DNA from: an uncultured Anaeroplasmataceae bacterium
GTDB taxonomy: Bacteria > Bacillota_I > Bacilli_A > Acholeplasmatales > Anaeroplasmataceae
Direction of reading: 5' to 3'
Assembly (NCBI GenBank): GCA_934229785.1
Contig: CAKQEA010000004.1
Location: 62,001 to 126,000 of the forward strand
Length of the DNA: 64,000 nt
The notes below the pieces were generated by a model. It was not told the DNA's origin and did no database searches. It saw only the letters and a program-made list of their open reading frames with translations. The position numbers and the translations under genes are program-made. Within the stretch, counting starts at the first letter, position 1. Each line of letters starts with the position of its first letter. Below are positions 45,054-54,316 of this stretch, piece by piece.

Positions 45054-46823
45054 TTAGCCTCTATTTTCAAACTGAAGCTTATAAAGCTTATAATAATAGC
45101 CCTTTTGCTTTAACAATTCCTGATGGTTACCACGTTCAATTATTTCTCCATGCTGTAAAACTATTATTTGATCAGCATGTTGAATTGTTGATAATCTATG
45201 AGCAACTACTAGCATTGTTCCAATATTTTTAATTTTTTCTAACGACTCTTGAATTAATACCTCTGTTTCAGTATCAATATTTGCTGTTGCTTCATCTAAA
45301 ATTAAAATTTGTGGTTTATGAAGAACAGTTCTTGCAAAAGATAATAATTGTCTTTGTCCTTGAGAGAAATTTTCTCCTCGTTCAATAACTTCTTCATTCA
45401 ATCCCTTTGGCAATTTATTAATAAATGAATCAGCATTTACATACTTACAAGTAGACATAATATCAGTATCGCTATATGATTCATCATGAAGTGTTATATT
45501 ATCCTTTATTGTTCCTGAAAATAAAAATACATCCTGAAGCATCTGCCCAATAGCATTTCTTAAAGATTTAATCTTAATATTTGTTATATCAATATCATCA
45601 ATTAAAATCTGGCCCTTTTGTATCTCATAGTTTCTAACAATTAATCCTAATATTGTTGTTTTTCCTGCTCCTGTAGCCCCAACAAAGGCTGCAGTTTCTT
45701 TAGGATTAATTACAAATGAAACATCCTTTAAAATCCAATCATCACCCTTGTAGGCAAACCATACATTTCTAAATTCAATTTTCCCATCAATTTTATCAAT
45801 TTCAATAGCATCAGCCTTATCTCTAACCTCAGGCTTTACATCCATCAAATTAAACAAACGTTCTGAGGCTGTAAATGCTTTTTGAAGATTATTTAATTGA
45901 TCAGCTAAATTTTGAATTGGGTTAAAGAAATTAGATAAGTACATATAGTAGGCAACAATGCCACCACCTGTCATATTAAATAAAATACCAAAATAAAAAC
46001 AAGCCGCAACTGATAAAATATAAATTAAGGTAATAAATGGTCTATAAATACCAAAAGCAACAACAACATTAAATCTAGCCTTACGAAGTGATTGATTTTT
46101 TTCAGTGAACTCTAAATCCTTAAATTTTTGTTGATTAAAAATTTGAGTAATTTTCATACCACTTAAATTTTCATTTAAATAGGTATTTAAATCTGAAATA
46201 CATCTTCTTTCATTTCTGAAAATTTTACCAATAATCTTTGAAAATGTAAAAGACGTTATTGAAACAATAACAACTGGAATAAGCATGATAAGAGAAAGCT
46301 TCCAATTTAAAAAATACATTACAGCATAAACGCCAATTACCATTAAAATATTTTTAATTACATTAACTAAAACATTTGTAAACAAATCACTCATTGATTG
46401 AGTGTATGAAGCTACTCTTGTTACAAGTGAACCAACAGGCATCTCATCAAATTGGTTTTGACTCATATTTTCTATATGAGAAAAAACATCCATTCTTAAA
46501 GAATATATTATTCTTTGACCTGCACGCTGTAAAATCATTGATTCAATATACAAAAATCCCATATTAACAGCACTTATAACAAAATATAAAATTGACATTA
46601 TTAATATGTATGAATATTTTAAATTATCAAAATTAGTTAAAGAATCAGTAATATTTTGAACAATAATAGGTAAGCATAAATTTAACCCAACATTTAAAAC
46701 AAGAAGAATTAACGCTAATATAAAAGATAATATTTCAGGTTTTACATACTTCATTGTTCTTTTAAACAAAATTCCAATTGGAATTTTTTTATCGCCCTTA
46801 AGCTTCATTAATTCATCTTCCAT
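45054..46823 (-). CDS. ABC exporter, half 2 (BmrD/LmrD-like)
   Basis: 589 residues from the ATG at 46821-46823, which has AAGGAGG 8 bases upstream. Six-helix membrane domain (about 20-310) then ATPase with Walker A GATGAGKTT, signature FSQGQRQLL and Walker B ILILDEATANID. Canonical catalytic Glu after Walker B. The start overlaps the end of the partner gene by 11 bases; the two form a heterodimeric multidrug-type exporter. Confidence 0.92.
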   Translation of the reverse strand: MEDELMKLKGDKKIPIGILFKRTMKYVKPEILSFILALILLVLNVGLNLCLPIIVQNITDSLTNFDNLKYSYILIMSILYFVISAVNMGFLYIESMILQRAGQRIIYSLRMDVFSHIENMSQNQFDEMPVGSLVTRVASYTQSMSDLFTNVLVNVIKNILMVIGVYAVMYFLNWKLSLIMLIPVVIVSITSFTFSKIIGKIFRNERRCISDLNTYLNENLSGMKITQIFNQQKFKDLEFTEKNQSLRKARFNVVVAFGIYRPFITLIYILSVAACFYFGILFNMTGGGIVAYYMYLSNFFNPIQNLADQLNNLQKAFTASERLFNLMDVKPEVRDKADAIEIDKIDGKIEFRNVWFAYKGDDWILKDVSFVINPKETAAFVGATGAGKTTILGLIVRNYEIQKGQILIDDIDITNIKIKSLRNAIGQMLQDVFLFSGTIKDNITLHDESYSDTDIMSTCKYVNADSFINKLPKGLNEEVIERGENFSQGQRQLLSFARTVLHKPQILILDEATANIDTETEVLIQESLEKIKNIGTMLVVAHRLSTIQHADQIIVLQHGEIIERGNHQELLKQKGYYYKLYKLQFENRG

Positions 46824-48621
46824 CACTACTACCTCCTTCAACTTCACGTTCAAGCTCTTGAAGATAAACCATTCTTTGGTATGTAGGAGATATTTTTAAT
46901 AGCTCATTTGGAGTTCCAAAAGCTTCTAAATTGCCATCATCAAGTACTAAAATTTTATCTAAATGAGAAACAGTTGAAACACGTGAAGCAATTACAATTG
47001 TTGTTTTACCATTTCTCTTTTCTTTAATATTCTTTAAAATAGTCTCTTCAGTCTTAACATCAACTGCTGATACAGAATCGTCCATAATCATTATAGGAGA
47101 ATCCTTAATGTAAGCTCTTGCAATAGAAATTCTTTGTTTTTGTCCACCAGATAGAGAAACTCCACGTTCACCAGAAATTGTATCATAGCCATTTTTGAAA
47201 TTAACGATATTATCATGGACATCTGCAAATATTGCTGCATTTTGAATTGCAACTCTATCTTTTTTTCTATCAGAAAATGCAATATTATTATAAATTTTAT
47301 CACTAAACAAAAAATTATCTTGTGGAACATAGGCAATTGAATTTCTAATTGATGTTATATCACAATCCATTATGTCATGACCATCAATTAATATACTTCC
47401 CTTATCAACATTGTATAAACGAAGGAGTGAATTAACAAGTGTTGTTTTACCACAACCTATTTTACCAATTATACCTATTGTTTCACCAGGTAATATTTCA
47501 AATGTTATATCATTTAATGACTTAACATCATCAGCTGCATCAGGATAATGAAATGAAAAATGATTAAATGTAATTTTACCACTTACATTTTCTAAAACAT
47601 AAGGATTTTTTGGATTTTTAATATCCTCATTAGCATCTAAGAAAGCCTGTACACGCTTTAAGGAAGCTTTACTTCTACTGCGCATAGCAACAATTTGTCC
47701 CATTGCAATTAATGGCCAAATAAGTGTGTCAAAATAGCCTGTAAACGTTACAAGATCACCAGCATCCAGATTAACTGTATGATTGAAAATTACCATTGGG
47801 TTCCCACTAAGGGTTGAATATACTGCCCATCCTCCAATACCTAAGCACATTGCCATTATAGCAGCAATAATTAATTCAATTAAAACATCAAAAATAACAG
47901 AAATTCTAGCAAATGAAACATTCATATCTTTATTCTTTCTTGCTATTTTAGCAAAAGCATGTAATTCAGATGTTTCCTTAACAAAGGCCTTAATTACTCT
48001 AATACCAGTAAACGTTTCTTGAGTAAAATCATATAAATTATCAAAAGCCTCTTGACGCTGTGTCCATTTCATAGACATATATTTTTCAACAAGAGTACCC
48101 CAAATAATAATTAAAATCATTGGAATAAAAACAATAATTGATAACGCCCAATCCATTTTAATCATACGAATTATAACCAAAACACCTAAGAAAACTGCGT
48201 CAACTAGAGTAACAGTACCAAAACCACAATACTCTTCAATTGTTTCCAAATCTGTTGTAAACCAGCTCATTATTGAGCCAACCTTATTTTCATGATAATA
48301 TTTTTGAGACAATCTCTCACTTTTTAAAAACATTTCATGTCTTAATCCAGCTTCAATTCTTTGCGATGCGCTAAACAATGTGAAACGCCATAGCATTCTT
48401 CCTAAAAACATGACAACCGCAATACCAACGACATAAAGTACAATTCTTGAAACCTCATCCATCATATTAGCTGGCTTATCATTTACAATATTTACTAAAC
48501 TACCTAAAAATTCAGGAATAAATAGCTGTACATAATCAACCGCAATTAAAGCTAGAATACCAACAAGATAAAGAACAAAATATTTCTTATAATACTTAAA
48601 CATATATTTATTAAATAACAT
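46813..48621 (-). CDS. ABC exporter, half 1 (BmrC/LmrC-like)
   Basis: 602 residues from the ATG at 48619-48621, with AGAGGTGA 6 bases upstream. Six-helix membrane domain then ATPase with Walker A GKIGCGKTT, signature LSGGQKQR and Walker B IMIMDDSVSAVD. The residue after Walker B is Asp, not the catalytic Glu, the usual mark of the degenerate-site subunit in heterodimeric exporters; the partner has the Glu. Substrate unknown, probably drugs or lipids. Confidence 0.92.
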   Translation of the reverse strand: MLFNKYMFKYYKKYFVLYLVGILALIAVDYVQLFIPEFLGSLVNIVNDKPANMMDEVSRIVLYVVGIAVVMFLGRMLWRFTLFSASQRIEAGLRHEMFLKSERLSQKYYHENKVGSIMSWFTTDLETIEEYCGFGTVTLVDAVFLGVLVIIRMIKMDWALSIIVFIPMILIIIWGTLVEKYMSMKWTQRQEAFDNLYDFTQETFTGIRVIKAFVKETSELHAFAKIARKNKDMNVSFARISVIFDVLIELIIAAIMAMCLGIGGWAVYSTLSGNPMVIFNHTVNLDAGDLVTFTGYFDTLIWPLIAMGQIVAMRSRSKASLKRVQAFLDANEDIKNPKNPYVLENVSGKITFNHFSFHYPDAADDVKSLNDITFEILPGETIGIIGKIGCGKTTLVNSLLRLYNVDKGSILIDGHDIMDCDITSIRNSIAYVPQDNFLFSDKIYNNIAFSDRKKDRVAIQNAAIFADVHDNIVNFKNGYDTISGERGVSLSGGQKQRISIARAYIKDSPIMIMDDSVSAVDVKTEETILKNIKEKRNGKTTIVIASRVSTVSHLDKILVLDDGNLEAFGTPNELLKISPTYQRMVYLQELEREVEGGSSDGR

Positions 48622-48731
48622 TATCTTCACCTCTATTCATATTTAAACATTAAACTTAATTTTAAATAAAATTAAAAAAATCTCAAAATTTCTCACCAAA
48701 TATATGCATTTTATCACAATCCTTATAAAGT

Positions 48732-48757
48732 AAAAAAAGCATAATTATGCTTTTTTA
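48732..48757 (-). terminator. intrinsic terminator overlapping the DAHP synthase stop
   Basis: A perfect palindrome AAAAAAGCATAATTATGCTTTTTT; the T run on the minus strand makes it a terminator whose stem includes the stop region. Confidence 0.75.
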
Positions 48758-49791
48758 TCATTTCTTCTTAAATCAGCAAGCTCTAAAATAAGCTTCTCAG
48801 TCTTTTCCCAACCCAAACAAGGGTCAGTAATTGATTTACCATACACTCCGCCATCAACATGCTGATTACCATCTTCAATATACGATTCAATCATTAAACC
48901 TTTAACCATTTTGCGAATATCAGCATTATGTCTTGTTGAATGTAAAACCTCTTTAGCTATACGAATTTGTTCTAAGTAATTCTTACCTGAATTAGAATGA
49001 TTACAATCAATAACTAAAGCAGGATTTTGAAATTTATCAGCCGTATAATGCTTACATAATAAAGCAATATCCTCATAGTGATAATTAGGATTTGATTCAC
49101 CATGCTTATTTACATAGCCTCTTAAAATCGCATGAGCTAAAGGATTACCAAATGATTCAACCTCCCAGCCACGGTAAATAAATGTGTGTCCAAATTGAGC
49201 TGCACGAATTGAGTTAAGCATAACTGTTATATCTCCACTAGTTGGATTTTTCATTCCAACGGGAATAGTTAAACCTGAAGCCACTAAGCGGTGTTCTTGA
49301 TTTTCAACACTTCTTGCTCCAACAGCAACATATGATAAAATATCATTTAAATAACGATAATTATCAGGATAAAGCATCTCATCAGCTCCACTAAAGCCTG
49401 TTTCTTTTAAAACATTCATATGAAGCTTACGTATTGCAATAATACCCTTAAGCATATCAGATTCCTTTGTTGGATCAGGCTGATGAAGCATTCCCTTATA
49501 GCCCTCACCTGTTGTTCTAGGCTTATTAGTATAAACTCTAGGGACAATTAAAATTGCATCCTTAACCTTATCTTGAACAACTCTTAATCTTTTAATATAA
49601 TCAATTACAGCATCCTCTCTATCAGCAGAGCATGGACCAATAATTAATAATAATCTATCATCTTCACCTGCGAAAATCTTTTTAATTTCCTCATCATTTT
49701 TAGCCTTAATACTAGCTAAATTATCATCAAGTGGATACATTTTCTTAATTTCTTGAGGAATTGGAAGTTTTCTTTTAAAATCCATATTCAT
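48745..49791 (-). CDS. aroF: 3-deoxy-7-phosphoheptulonate (DAHP) synthase, class I
   Basis: 348 residues, the length of the E. coli-type AroF/AroG/AroH enzymes. Condenses phosphoenolpyruvate with erythrose 4-phosphate, the first step to chorismate and aromatic amino acids. Seen: IIGPCSADREDAV (metal-site Cys), PRVYTNKPRTTGEGYKG (PEP binding), GARSVENQEHR, GMKNPTSG and VIDCNHSNSGKN (His of the metal site). Which isozyme (feedback type) cannot be told, so the symbol is only approximate. Monocistronic; no T-box or other leader was found in the 210 bases upstream. Confidence 0.93.
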   Translation of the reverse strand: MNMDFKRKLPIPQEIKKMYPLDDNLASIKAKNDEEIKKIFAGEDDRLLLIIGPCSADREDAVIDYIKRLRVVQDKVKDAILIVPRVYTNKPRTTGEGYKGMLHQPDPTKESDMLKGIIAIRKLHMNVLKETGFSGADEMLYPDNYRYLNDILSYVAVGARSVENQEHRLVASGLTIPVGMKNPTSGDITVMLNSIRAAQFGHTFIYRGWEVESFGNPLAHAILRGYVNKHGESNPNYHYEDIALLCKHYTADKFQNPALVIDCNHSNSGKNYLEQIRIAKEVLHSTRHNADIRKMVKGLMIESYIEDGNQHVDGGVYGKSITDPCLGWEKTEKLILELADLRRNDKKA

Positions 49792-50003
49792 AATACAAAA
49801 TACCTCTTTTTCAAAAATAAGTGTTCCTTATAATTTTATCACAAATATATTCAAAAATAAAGAAAAATTATCGAATTAAAAACAATCATTTTAAATAAAA
49901 ATTATATTTTATTTATTTTAAAATAATGTATTTTTTTATTATAAAATTCGAAATAATATTAATAAATATAATAATAATTTAAAAAAATACATTACATTAA
50001 ATT

Positions 50004-51104
50004 CTAATAGGTATAATTTAAATCTTTTTCAGCTGTTTTTATTATATTGGATAATATTCCCATCATGAACATAGAAATTACCAAACTAGAACCACCATAT
50101 GAAACAAATGGCAACGTTACTCCTGTTACAGGTATTAAACCAATTACAACCGCAATATTTATAAAAACTTGAATCATCAATAAAGAAATAAAACCAAATG
50201 ATAAATATTTAGCAAAATAATCATCAACAGCCTTTGCAGTTATATATCCAATATAAATAATCATAAAAAATAACGCTAAAACGAAAAGTCCACCAATAAT
50301 CCCCAATTCTTCACAAATAATCGCAAAAATAAAATCATTTTGAGGCTCTGGCAAATAAAAATACTTTTGTTTACTATTGAATAAACCATAACCAAACAAC
50401 GAAGCTGGAGATATTGCATATAATGATTGAATAATTTGAAATCCAGAGCCAAGTGGATCAGCCCATGGATTAATAAAAGATACAATTCTATCTAATCTAT
50501 ATGGTGCCATAATAATCATAACTACCAATCCTAAACAAGCAATAGCTCCTCCAATAACAATATTTTTCATTTGAATACCATCTATAAATAAAATAGAAAC
50601 AATAGTAATCGTTAAAATAAAGCCACTTCCAAAATCAGGTTGTAGCATAATAAGTCCAAATATAAATATAACAACAAGCATATATAAATAAAAATACTTA
50701 TTCTTTTTCATAATACCTGGATTATTGGATAAAAATTTAGAAGTAAAAATAATAAACCCAATCTTCATAAATTCAGCTGGTTGAATCGAAAAATCACCAA
50801 TTCCAATCCAACTTCTTGCACCACCACGTACTATACCAATACCAGGAATCAAAACAATAATTAATAAAATTAAACAAACTAAAAAAATATAATTTGCCCA
50901 TTTTTTCCAAAATAAAAAATTAATTTTTGATGCTACTATAAACATAATAATACCTAAAACTAAAAAAATTGATTGTCTGATTAAATAATAATATTTATTA
51001 CCAGTCTTATATAATGCCCAAATACTTGATGAAGAATATATCATAATAAGACCAATTCCTATAATTAAAAATAAGCATAAAATAAAGAGCTTATACTTTT
51101 TCAT
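50004..51104 (-). CDS. ftsW: FtsW/RodA/SpoVE-family peptidoglycan glycosyltransferase
   Basis: 366 residues from the ATG at 51102-51104 (GGGTGAT just upstream). Ten membrane segments. SEDS-family signatures: PAEFMKIGFI, QPDFGSG, and QSLYAISPASLFGYG followed by LPEPQNDFIFAIICEELGII, which fits FtsW rather than RodA; then PVTGVTLPFVSYGGSS. SEDS proteins polymerise lipid II in septum or wall synthesis. No penicillin-binding partner is adjacent. Presence shows the cell makes peptidoglycan. Confidence 0.88.
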   Translation of the reverse strand: MKKYKLFILCLFLIIGIGLIMIYSSSSIWALYKTGNKYYYLIRQSIFLVLGIIMFIVASKINFLFWKKWANYIFLVCLILLIIVLIPGIGIVRGGARSWIGIGDFSIQPAEFMKIGFIIFTSKFLSNNPGIMKKNKYFYLYMLVVIFIFGLIMLQPDFGSGFILTITIVSILFIDGIQMKNIVIGGAIACLGLVVMIIMAPYRLDRIVSFINPWADPLGSGFQIIQSLYAISPASLFGYGLFNSKQKYFYLPEPQNDFIFAIICEELGIIGGLFVLALFFMIIYIGYITAKAVDDYFAKYLSFGFISLLMIQVFINIAVVIGLIPVTGVTLPFVSYGGSSLVISMFMMGILSNIIKTAEKDLNYTY

Positions 51105-51151
51105 AGTATCACCCATTAATTTTATGCTTTATTTATTACATTAATACATAA

Positions 51152-51184
51152 AATTCTTCCAAGTCTTATCAGCTTGGAAGAATT
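51152..51184 (-). terminator. intrinsic terminator of the CBM20/flavin reductase operon
   Basis: A perfect 12-base stem AATTCTTCCAAG/CTTGGAAGAATT with a 9-base loop, followed by TTATG on the minus strand, directly after the stop at 51187. Confidence 0.75.
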
Positions 51185-51186
51185 CT

Positions 51187-51636
51187 CTATTTTTCTTTTA
51201 CTAAATAATAATGCTTATCAGCCTTTATAACATTAACTTCAGTAACATTTGGATCAAGCATATATTTTGTAGCCTTTCTTTCATAGGCAACGCCATCAAG
51301 AACAACCTCTACTACCTCAGGACTTACTGAATCAATATAATAAGGTTTATCCTTAAAAATTAAAATTGAATTTTTCTTTAGCTCATGCTCACCATATGCT
51401 ACAAAGCAATTATCATTTAAATAGCCATAGATAGTATCAGGTAGAATATTACCACTATAAATAGTAGCCTCCTCATTGTCATTTCTAAATTTATTATCAA
51501 TTTTCATTTCTAAAACTGAATTACTTACTGATTCCTTAGTTTTTTTAAAGAATTTAGAAAAAGCATTTTCCTTTTTTTCTTCCTTAACATCTTCTGCTAC
51601 TGCTTTACCTTCAATTATTTCTTTTTCCTCACTCAT
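51187..51636 (-). CDS. hypothetical cytoplasmic protein
   Basis: 149 residues from the ATG at 51634-51636 with AAGGAAG 9 bases upstream. The first 35 residues are highly charged (EEKEIIEGKAVAEDVKEEKK); the rest looks like a small beta-rich domain (TIYSGNILPDTIYGYLND, YYIDSVSPEVVEVVLDG). No family recognised. Last gene of the operon with the DUF1653 and flavin-reductase genes. Confidence 0.7.
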   Translation of the reverse strand: MSEEKEIIEGKAVAEDVKEEKKENAFSKFFKKTKESVSNSVLEMKIDNKFRNDNEEATIYSGNILPDTIYGYLNDNCFVAYGEHELKKNSILIFKDKPYYIDSVSPEVVEVVLDGVAYERKATKYMLDPNVTEVNVIKADKHYYLVKEK

Positions 51637-51652
51637 AACTAATACTTCCTTT

Positions 51653-51898
51653 TTATTTAACAACACTTTCTATTTTTTGAAGCTCAAAGCGATATTTTTG
51701 AGTTACTAACGGATATTTTTTATGATCTACCTCACTTAAAAACATCTCAAGTGGCCTAACCCATAAACTTCCATCGCCATATAATCTTCTATATACAACC
51801 ATTCGATTTTTAGTTTCAGAATCATATGCAATATCCTCAACTAAGTAGTAATCGCCTTTAAAATGACGATATATTCCTTTAATAACTAATTCATTCAT
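51653..51898 (-). CDS. DUF1653 domain protein
   Basis: 81 residues. Matches the DUF1653 pattern: [20 protein letters not shown], then [20 protein letters not shown] and MF. Function unknown in the family. ATG overlaps the stop of the flavin-reductase gene (ATGA). Confidence 0.88.
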   Translation of the reverse strand: MNELVIKGIYRHFKGDYYLVEDIAYDSETKNRMVVYRRLYGDGSLWVRPLEMFLSEVDHKKYPLVTQKYRFELQKIESVVK

Positions 51899-52449
51899 AA
51901 ATATTTTTTACCATCAGAAAAAGCATGACCAACAATATCTCCAAGCTTAATATAATTATGCTTAACTGGATCATATGTAATGATATTTAACTTCATTGGA
52001 TCAATTTCACCATTTTCATCAAGTACAGATTCATCAGCTGAAACATTAACAATATTTGCAACAACCTGAAGATTATCATTAATTGATACAACCTTGCACT
52101 CTAACGTTAAGGCAAACTCACTAATAATAGGGGCATTTACCTTATCAGCTTTTTCAACATGTAGATTACAAGCCTCAAGCTTATTAGGAATCTTATTACC
52201 TGAAACTAAGCCCAAATAATCAGCCTCACAAATATGCTTACTATCAGCAAATGAAATAGTAAATTCACCATTTCTTTTAATATTATCTGTTGTTTTATGC
52301 TCAGCTAAATTGATTTGAACCTGATTATAATCAACAATTCCACCCCATGCTGCATTCATTGAATTAGCACTGCCATCCTCATTGTAAGTATTGATTAATA
52401 AAACAGGCATTGGATAAAACCATGTTTTTACACCAAAATTTTTTCTCAT
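51895..52449 (-). CDS. flavin reductase family protein (DIM6/NTAB-like)
   Basis: 184 residues. FMN-binding split-barrel features: [40 protein letters not shown] and [10 protein letters not shown]. Family members bind FMN and reduce flavin or serve as FMN shuttles. Starts 8 bases after the CBM20 gene and is coupled to the DUF1653 gene. Confidence 0.88.
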   Translation of the reverse strand: MRKNFGVKTWFYPMPVLLINTYNEDGSANSMNAAWGGIVDYNQVQINLAEHKTTDNIKRNGEFTISFADSKHICEADYLGLVSGNKIPNKLEACNLHVEKADKVNAPIISEFALTLECKVVSINDNLQVVANIVNVSADESVLDENGEIDPMKLNIITYDPVKHNYIKLGDIVGHAFSDGKKYL

Positions 52450-52457
52450 ACCATCAC

Positions 52458-52766
52458 CTATTTATTAAACTTAGAAACCACAACAACCTCAACTAATCCC
52501 TTTGAAGGAGTTAAAAGGTGATTTTGAATTTCTTCACCATAGGAACCCTTTTCAACATTATCCCATGATTTTCCACTCAAAACCTTAAATTCCACAACCT
52601 CACCTGTAGCCATAAGCTTTGAAACTGAAAATGTGGTTGCAGATATTTGCTCTAGCTTAACCGCATGCTTAGGATCCCATGCACCTAAGGCCTTTGTTGA
52701 GCCACAAACATATACCTCCTTACTTGCAGTTGTATCAACTCTAATTTCTACCTTTGTATTTGCCAT
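52458..52766 (-). CDS. stand-alone CBM20 (starch-binding) domain protein
   Basis: 102 residues, a single CBM20 domain without signal peptide or enzyme: KVEIRVDTTASKEVYVCGST and KALGAWDPKHAVKLEQ are typical strands with the conserved Trp, then VEFKVLSG and a Trp in SGKSWDNVEKG. CBM20 binds alpha-glucans, so an intracellular glycogen-binding role is plausible. No amylase or glycogen gene is near. First gene of its operon, with RBS GGAGG. Confidence 0.82.
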   Translation of the reverse strand: MANTKVEIRVDTTASKEVYVCGSTKALGAWDPKHAVKLEQISATTFSVSKLMATGEVVEFKVLSGKSWDNVEKGSYGEEIQNHLLTPSKGLVEVVVVSKFNK

Positions 52767-52905
52767 TTTATTATACCTCCAATTTATCCTCTTTATTTAA
52801 TTATAGAATTCATAAATTAAAATGTAAAGATTATTTAACAATTTTCTATTTTTTTTACTTTGTCAAATAATAATTAATGTATAATTATGTAAAATTTTTA
52901 ATAAA

Positions 52906-53400
52906 TCATCTATTAATAATTAAAATATAATTATCTACACTTAAATAATTATTAAATTTAAAGCCAACCTCTTTTAAAGTTCCACTATAACTAAAATTAT
53001 ATTTTACATGTAGATGTGTAGATTTTTCATTTCCAGTAGTTATAACAGAAATAATAGTATGTAGATTAGTTTTAGTTTTAGCATAATCTATTACATATGC
53101 CATAAGCTTTGAGGCAATTTTCTTTCCTCTTGAGCTAACATCAACATATAATGATAATTCAGCAGTACGTGAATAAGCCTCATGCATTCTATATTTTGAT
53201 AGTGATACATAACCCAAGACCTCATTATTTATAGTATAAACAAAAATAGGATTATTTTCTCTATCATGCATATCAAACCATTTTTTTCTTTCATCTATAG
53301 TTTTTTCTACCTCATCGAAAGTAGCTACACCATTTTTAATTTCATAATTATATATTTCAGTTATCCTTTTTAAATCATTTATTTCAGCAAACCTAATCAT
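52906..53400 (-). CDS. GNAT-family N-acetyltransferase (phosphinothricin acetyltransferase-like)
   Basis: 164 residues. MIRFAEINDLKRITEIYNYE is the usual N terminus of this branch, with RTAELSLYVDVSSRGKKIAS carrying the acetyl-CoA-binding loop and NFSYSGTLKEVGFKF the C-terminal strand pair. It probably acetylates a small amine or amino-acid analogue. RBS AGGAGG. Confidence 0.85.
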   Translation of the reverse strand: MIRFAEINDLKRITEIYNYEIKNGVATFDEVEKTIDERKKWFDMHDRENNPIFVYTINNEVLGYVSLSKYRMHEAYSRTAELSLYVDVSSRGKKIASKLMAYVIDYAKTKTNLHTIISVITTGNEKSTHLHVKYNFSYSGTLKEVGFKFNNYLSVDNYILIINR

Positions 53401-53419
53401 AAAAGCCTCCTATTAAAAT

Positions 53420-53442
53420 AAGCATACGATTAACGTATGCTT
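53420..53442 (-). terminator. intrinsic terminator of the hemolysin III gene
   Basis: A 9-base stem AAGCATACG/CGTATGCTT, 5-base loop, then ATTTTAAT on the minus strand. Confidence 0.7.
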
Positions 53443-53452
53443 ACATTATAGC

Positions 53453-54304
53453 TTAAAATATATAAAATAAAATACCTAAATATTGAATAATTGCTCCTGC
53501 AAGGACAAAGAAATGCCATAAAAAATGAGCGCCTTCTTTTTTATTAAGTGCAGCAAATGGTATCATTCCTAAAGTATAAACAATTCCACCAGCTAATATG
53601 TAATAAAATAATTCACAATTATTTGTTTGAAAAAAGCCTGGAATAAATAAAATACCTGCCCAACCAATTGTAAAATATAGTGGAAAATTTATAAATTTAA
53701 CTCTTCCTGGACCAAATATACAAACTAAAGTTATTCCTGTAAAAATAACAACCCACTGAACTATAAAAACAACAATACCAAGTATTTGATAAAAATTATT
53801 AATACCAAAATTAGGACTTAAAAGCATTTGGTAATCAGGATTTCCCCAAAATACCAAAAGTATAGGAGCAAAGGTACCACCTATAAGTAAATAAATAGAT
53901 GTGTAATCAAATCTTCTCCAAATTCTTTTAACAGTTGAACCATACTTAAATGCATGATATAAACAACTCATAAGCATCATAAAAAACATACAAAAACCAT
54001 ATACACAAGCTGAAACTATCTTTTGAGGTGTATCTGATTTCCTAATCATAAGAACAAAGGCAACAATAGCTAAAATTGCACCTACACCATGAGTTACTGA
54101 ATTACCAATTTCTTCTAATAAGCTTCGTTTAGGAGCTTCATTTAAAGCCCTATATTTTTCTCTTATTGGAGCTTTAATTTCTTCCTTTTGTTCTTTTTTA
54201 ATACTAGAATTTATATTTTTAATTCTTTTATTTTCAATTTTTTCATTTTTTTTATTAAGCTTTTGAAGTTTCTTTTCTTCCTTAATAAGCTTCTTATCGC
54301 TCAT
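53453..54304 (-). CDS. hemolysin III family membrane protein (TrhA/YqfA-like)
   Basis: 283 residues. The N-terminal ~60 residues are a very lysine/glutamate-rich cytoplasmic tail. Seven membrane segments follow with the PAQR-type marks: SVTHGVGAILAIVAF, CLYHAF with a metal-type His, RFDYTSIYLLIGGTFAPI, and HFLWHFFVLAGAI with the two late His residues. The family affects membrane lipid homeostasis; haemolysis is not implied. The long charged tail is longer than usual. Confidence 0.88.
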   Translation of the reverse strand: MSDKKLIKEEKKLQKLNKKNEKIENKRIKNINSSIKKEQKEEIKAPIREKYRALNEAPKRSLLEEIGNSVTHGVGAILAIVAFVLMIRKSDTPQKIVSACVYGFCMFFMMLMSCLYHAFKYGSTVKRIWRRFDYTSIYLLIGGTFAPILLVFWGNPDYQMLLSPNFGINNFYQILGIVVFIVQWVVIFTGITLVCIFGPGRVKFINFPLYFTIGWAGILFIPGFFQTNNCELFYYILAGGIVYTLGMIPFAALNKKEGAHFLWHFFVLAGAIIQYLGILFYIF

Positions 54305-54316
54305 AATATTACCTCT

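Noticed and set aside
49792..50003. T-box or other leader before the DAHP synthase gene
   Set aside because: AT-rich with no specifier-like hairpin, T-box sequence or terminator stem.
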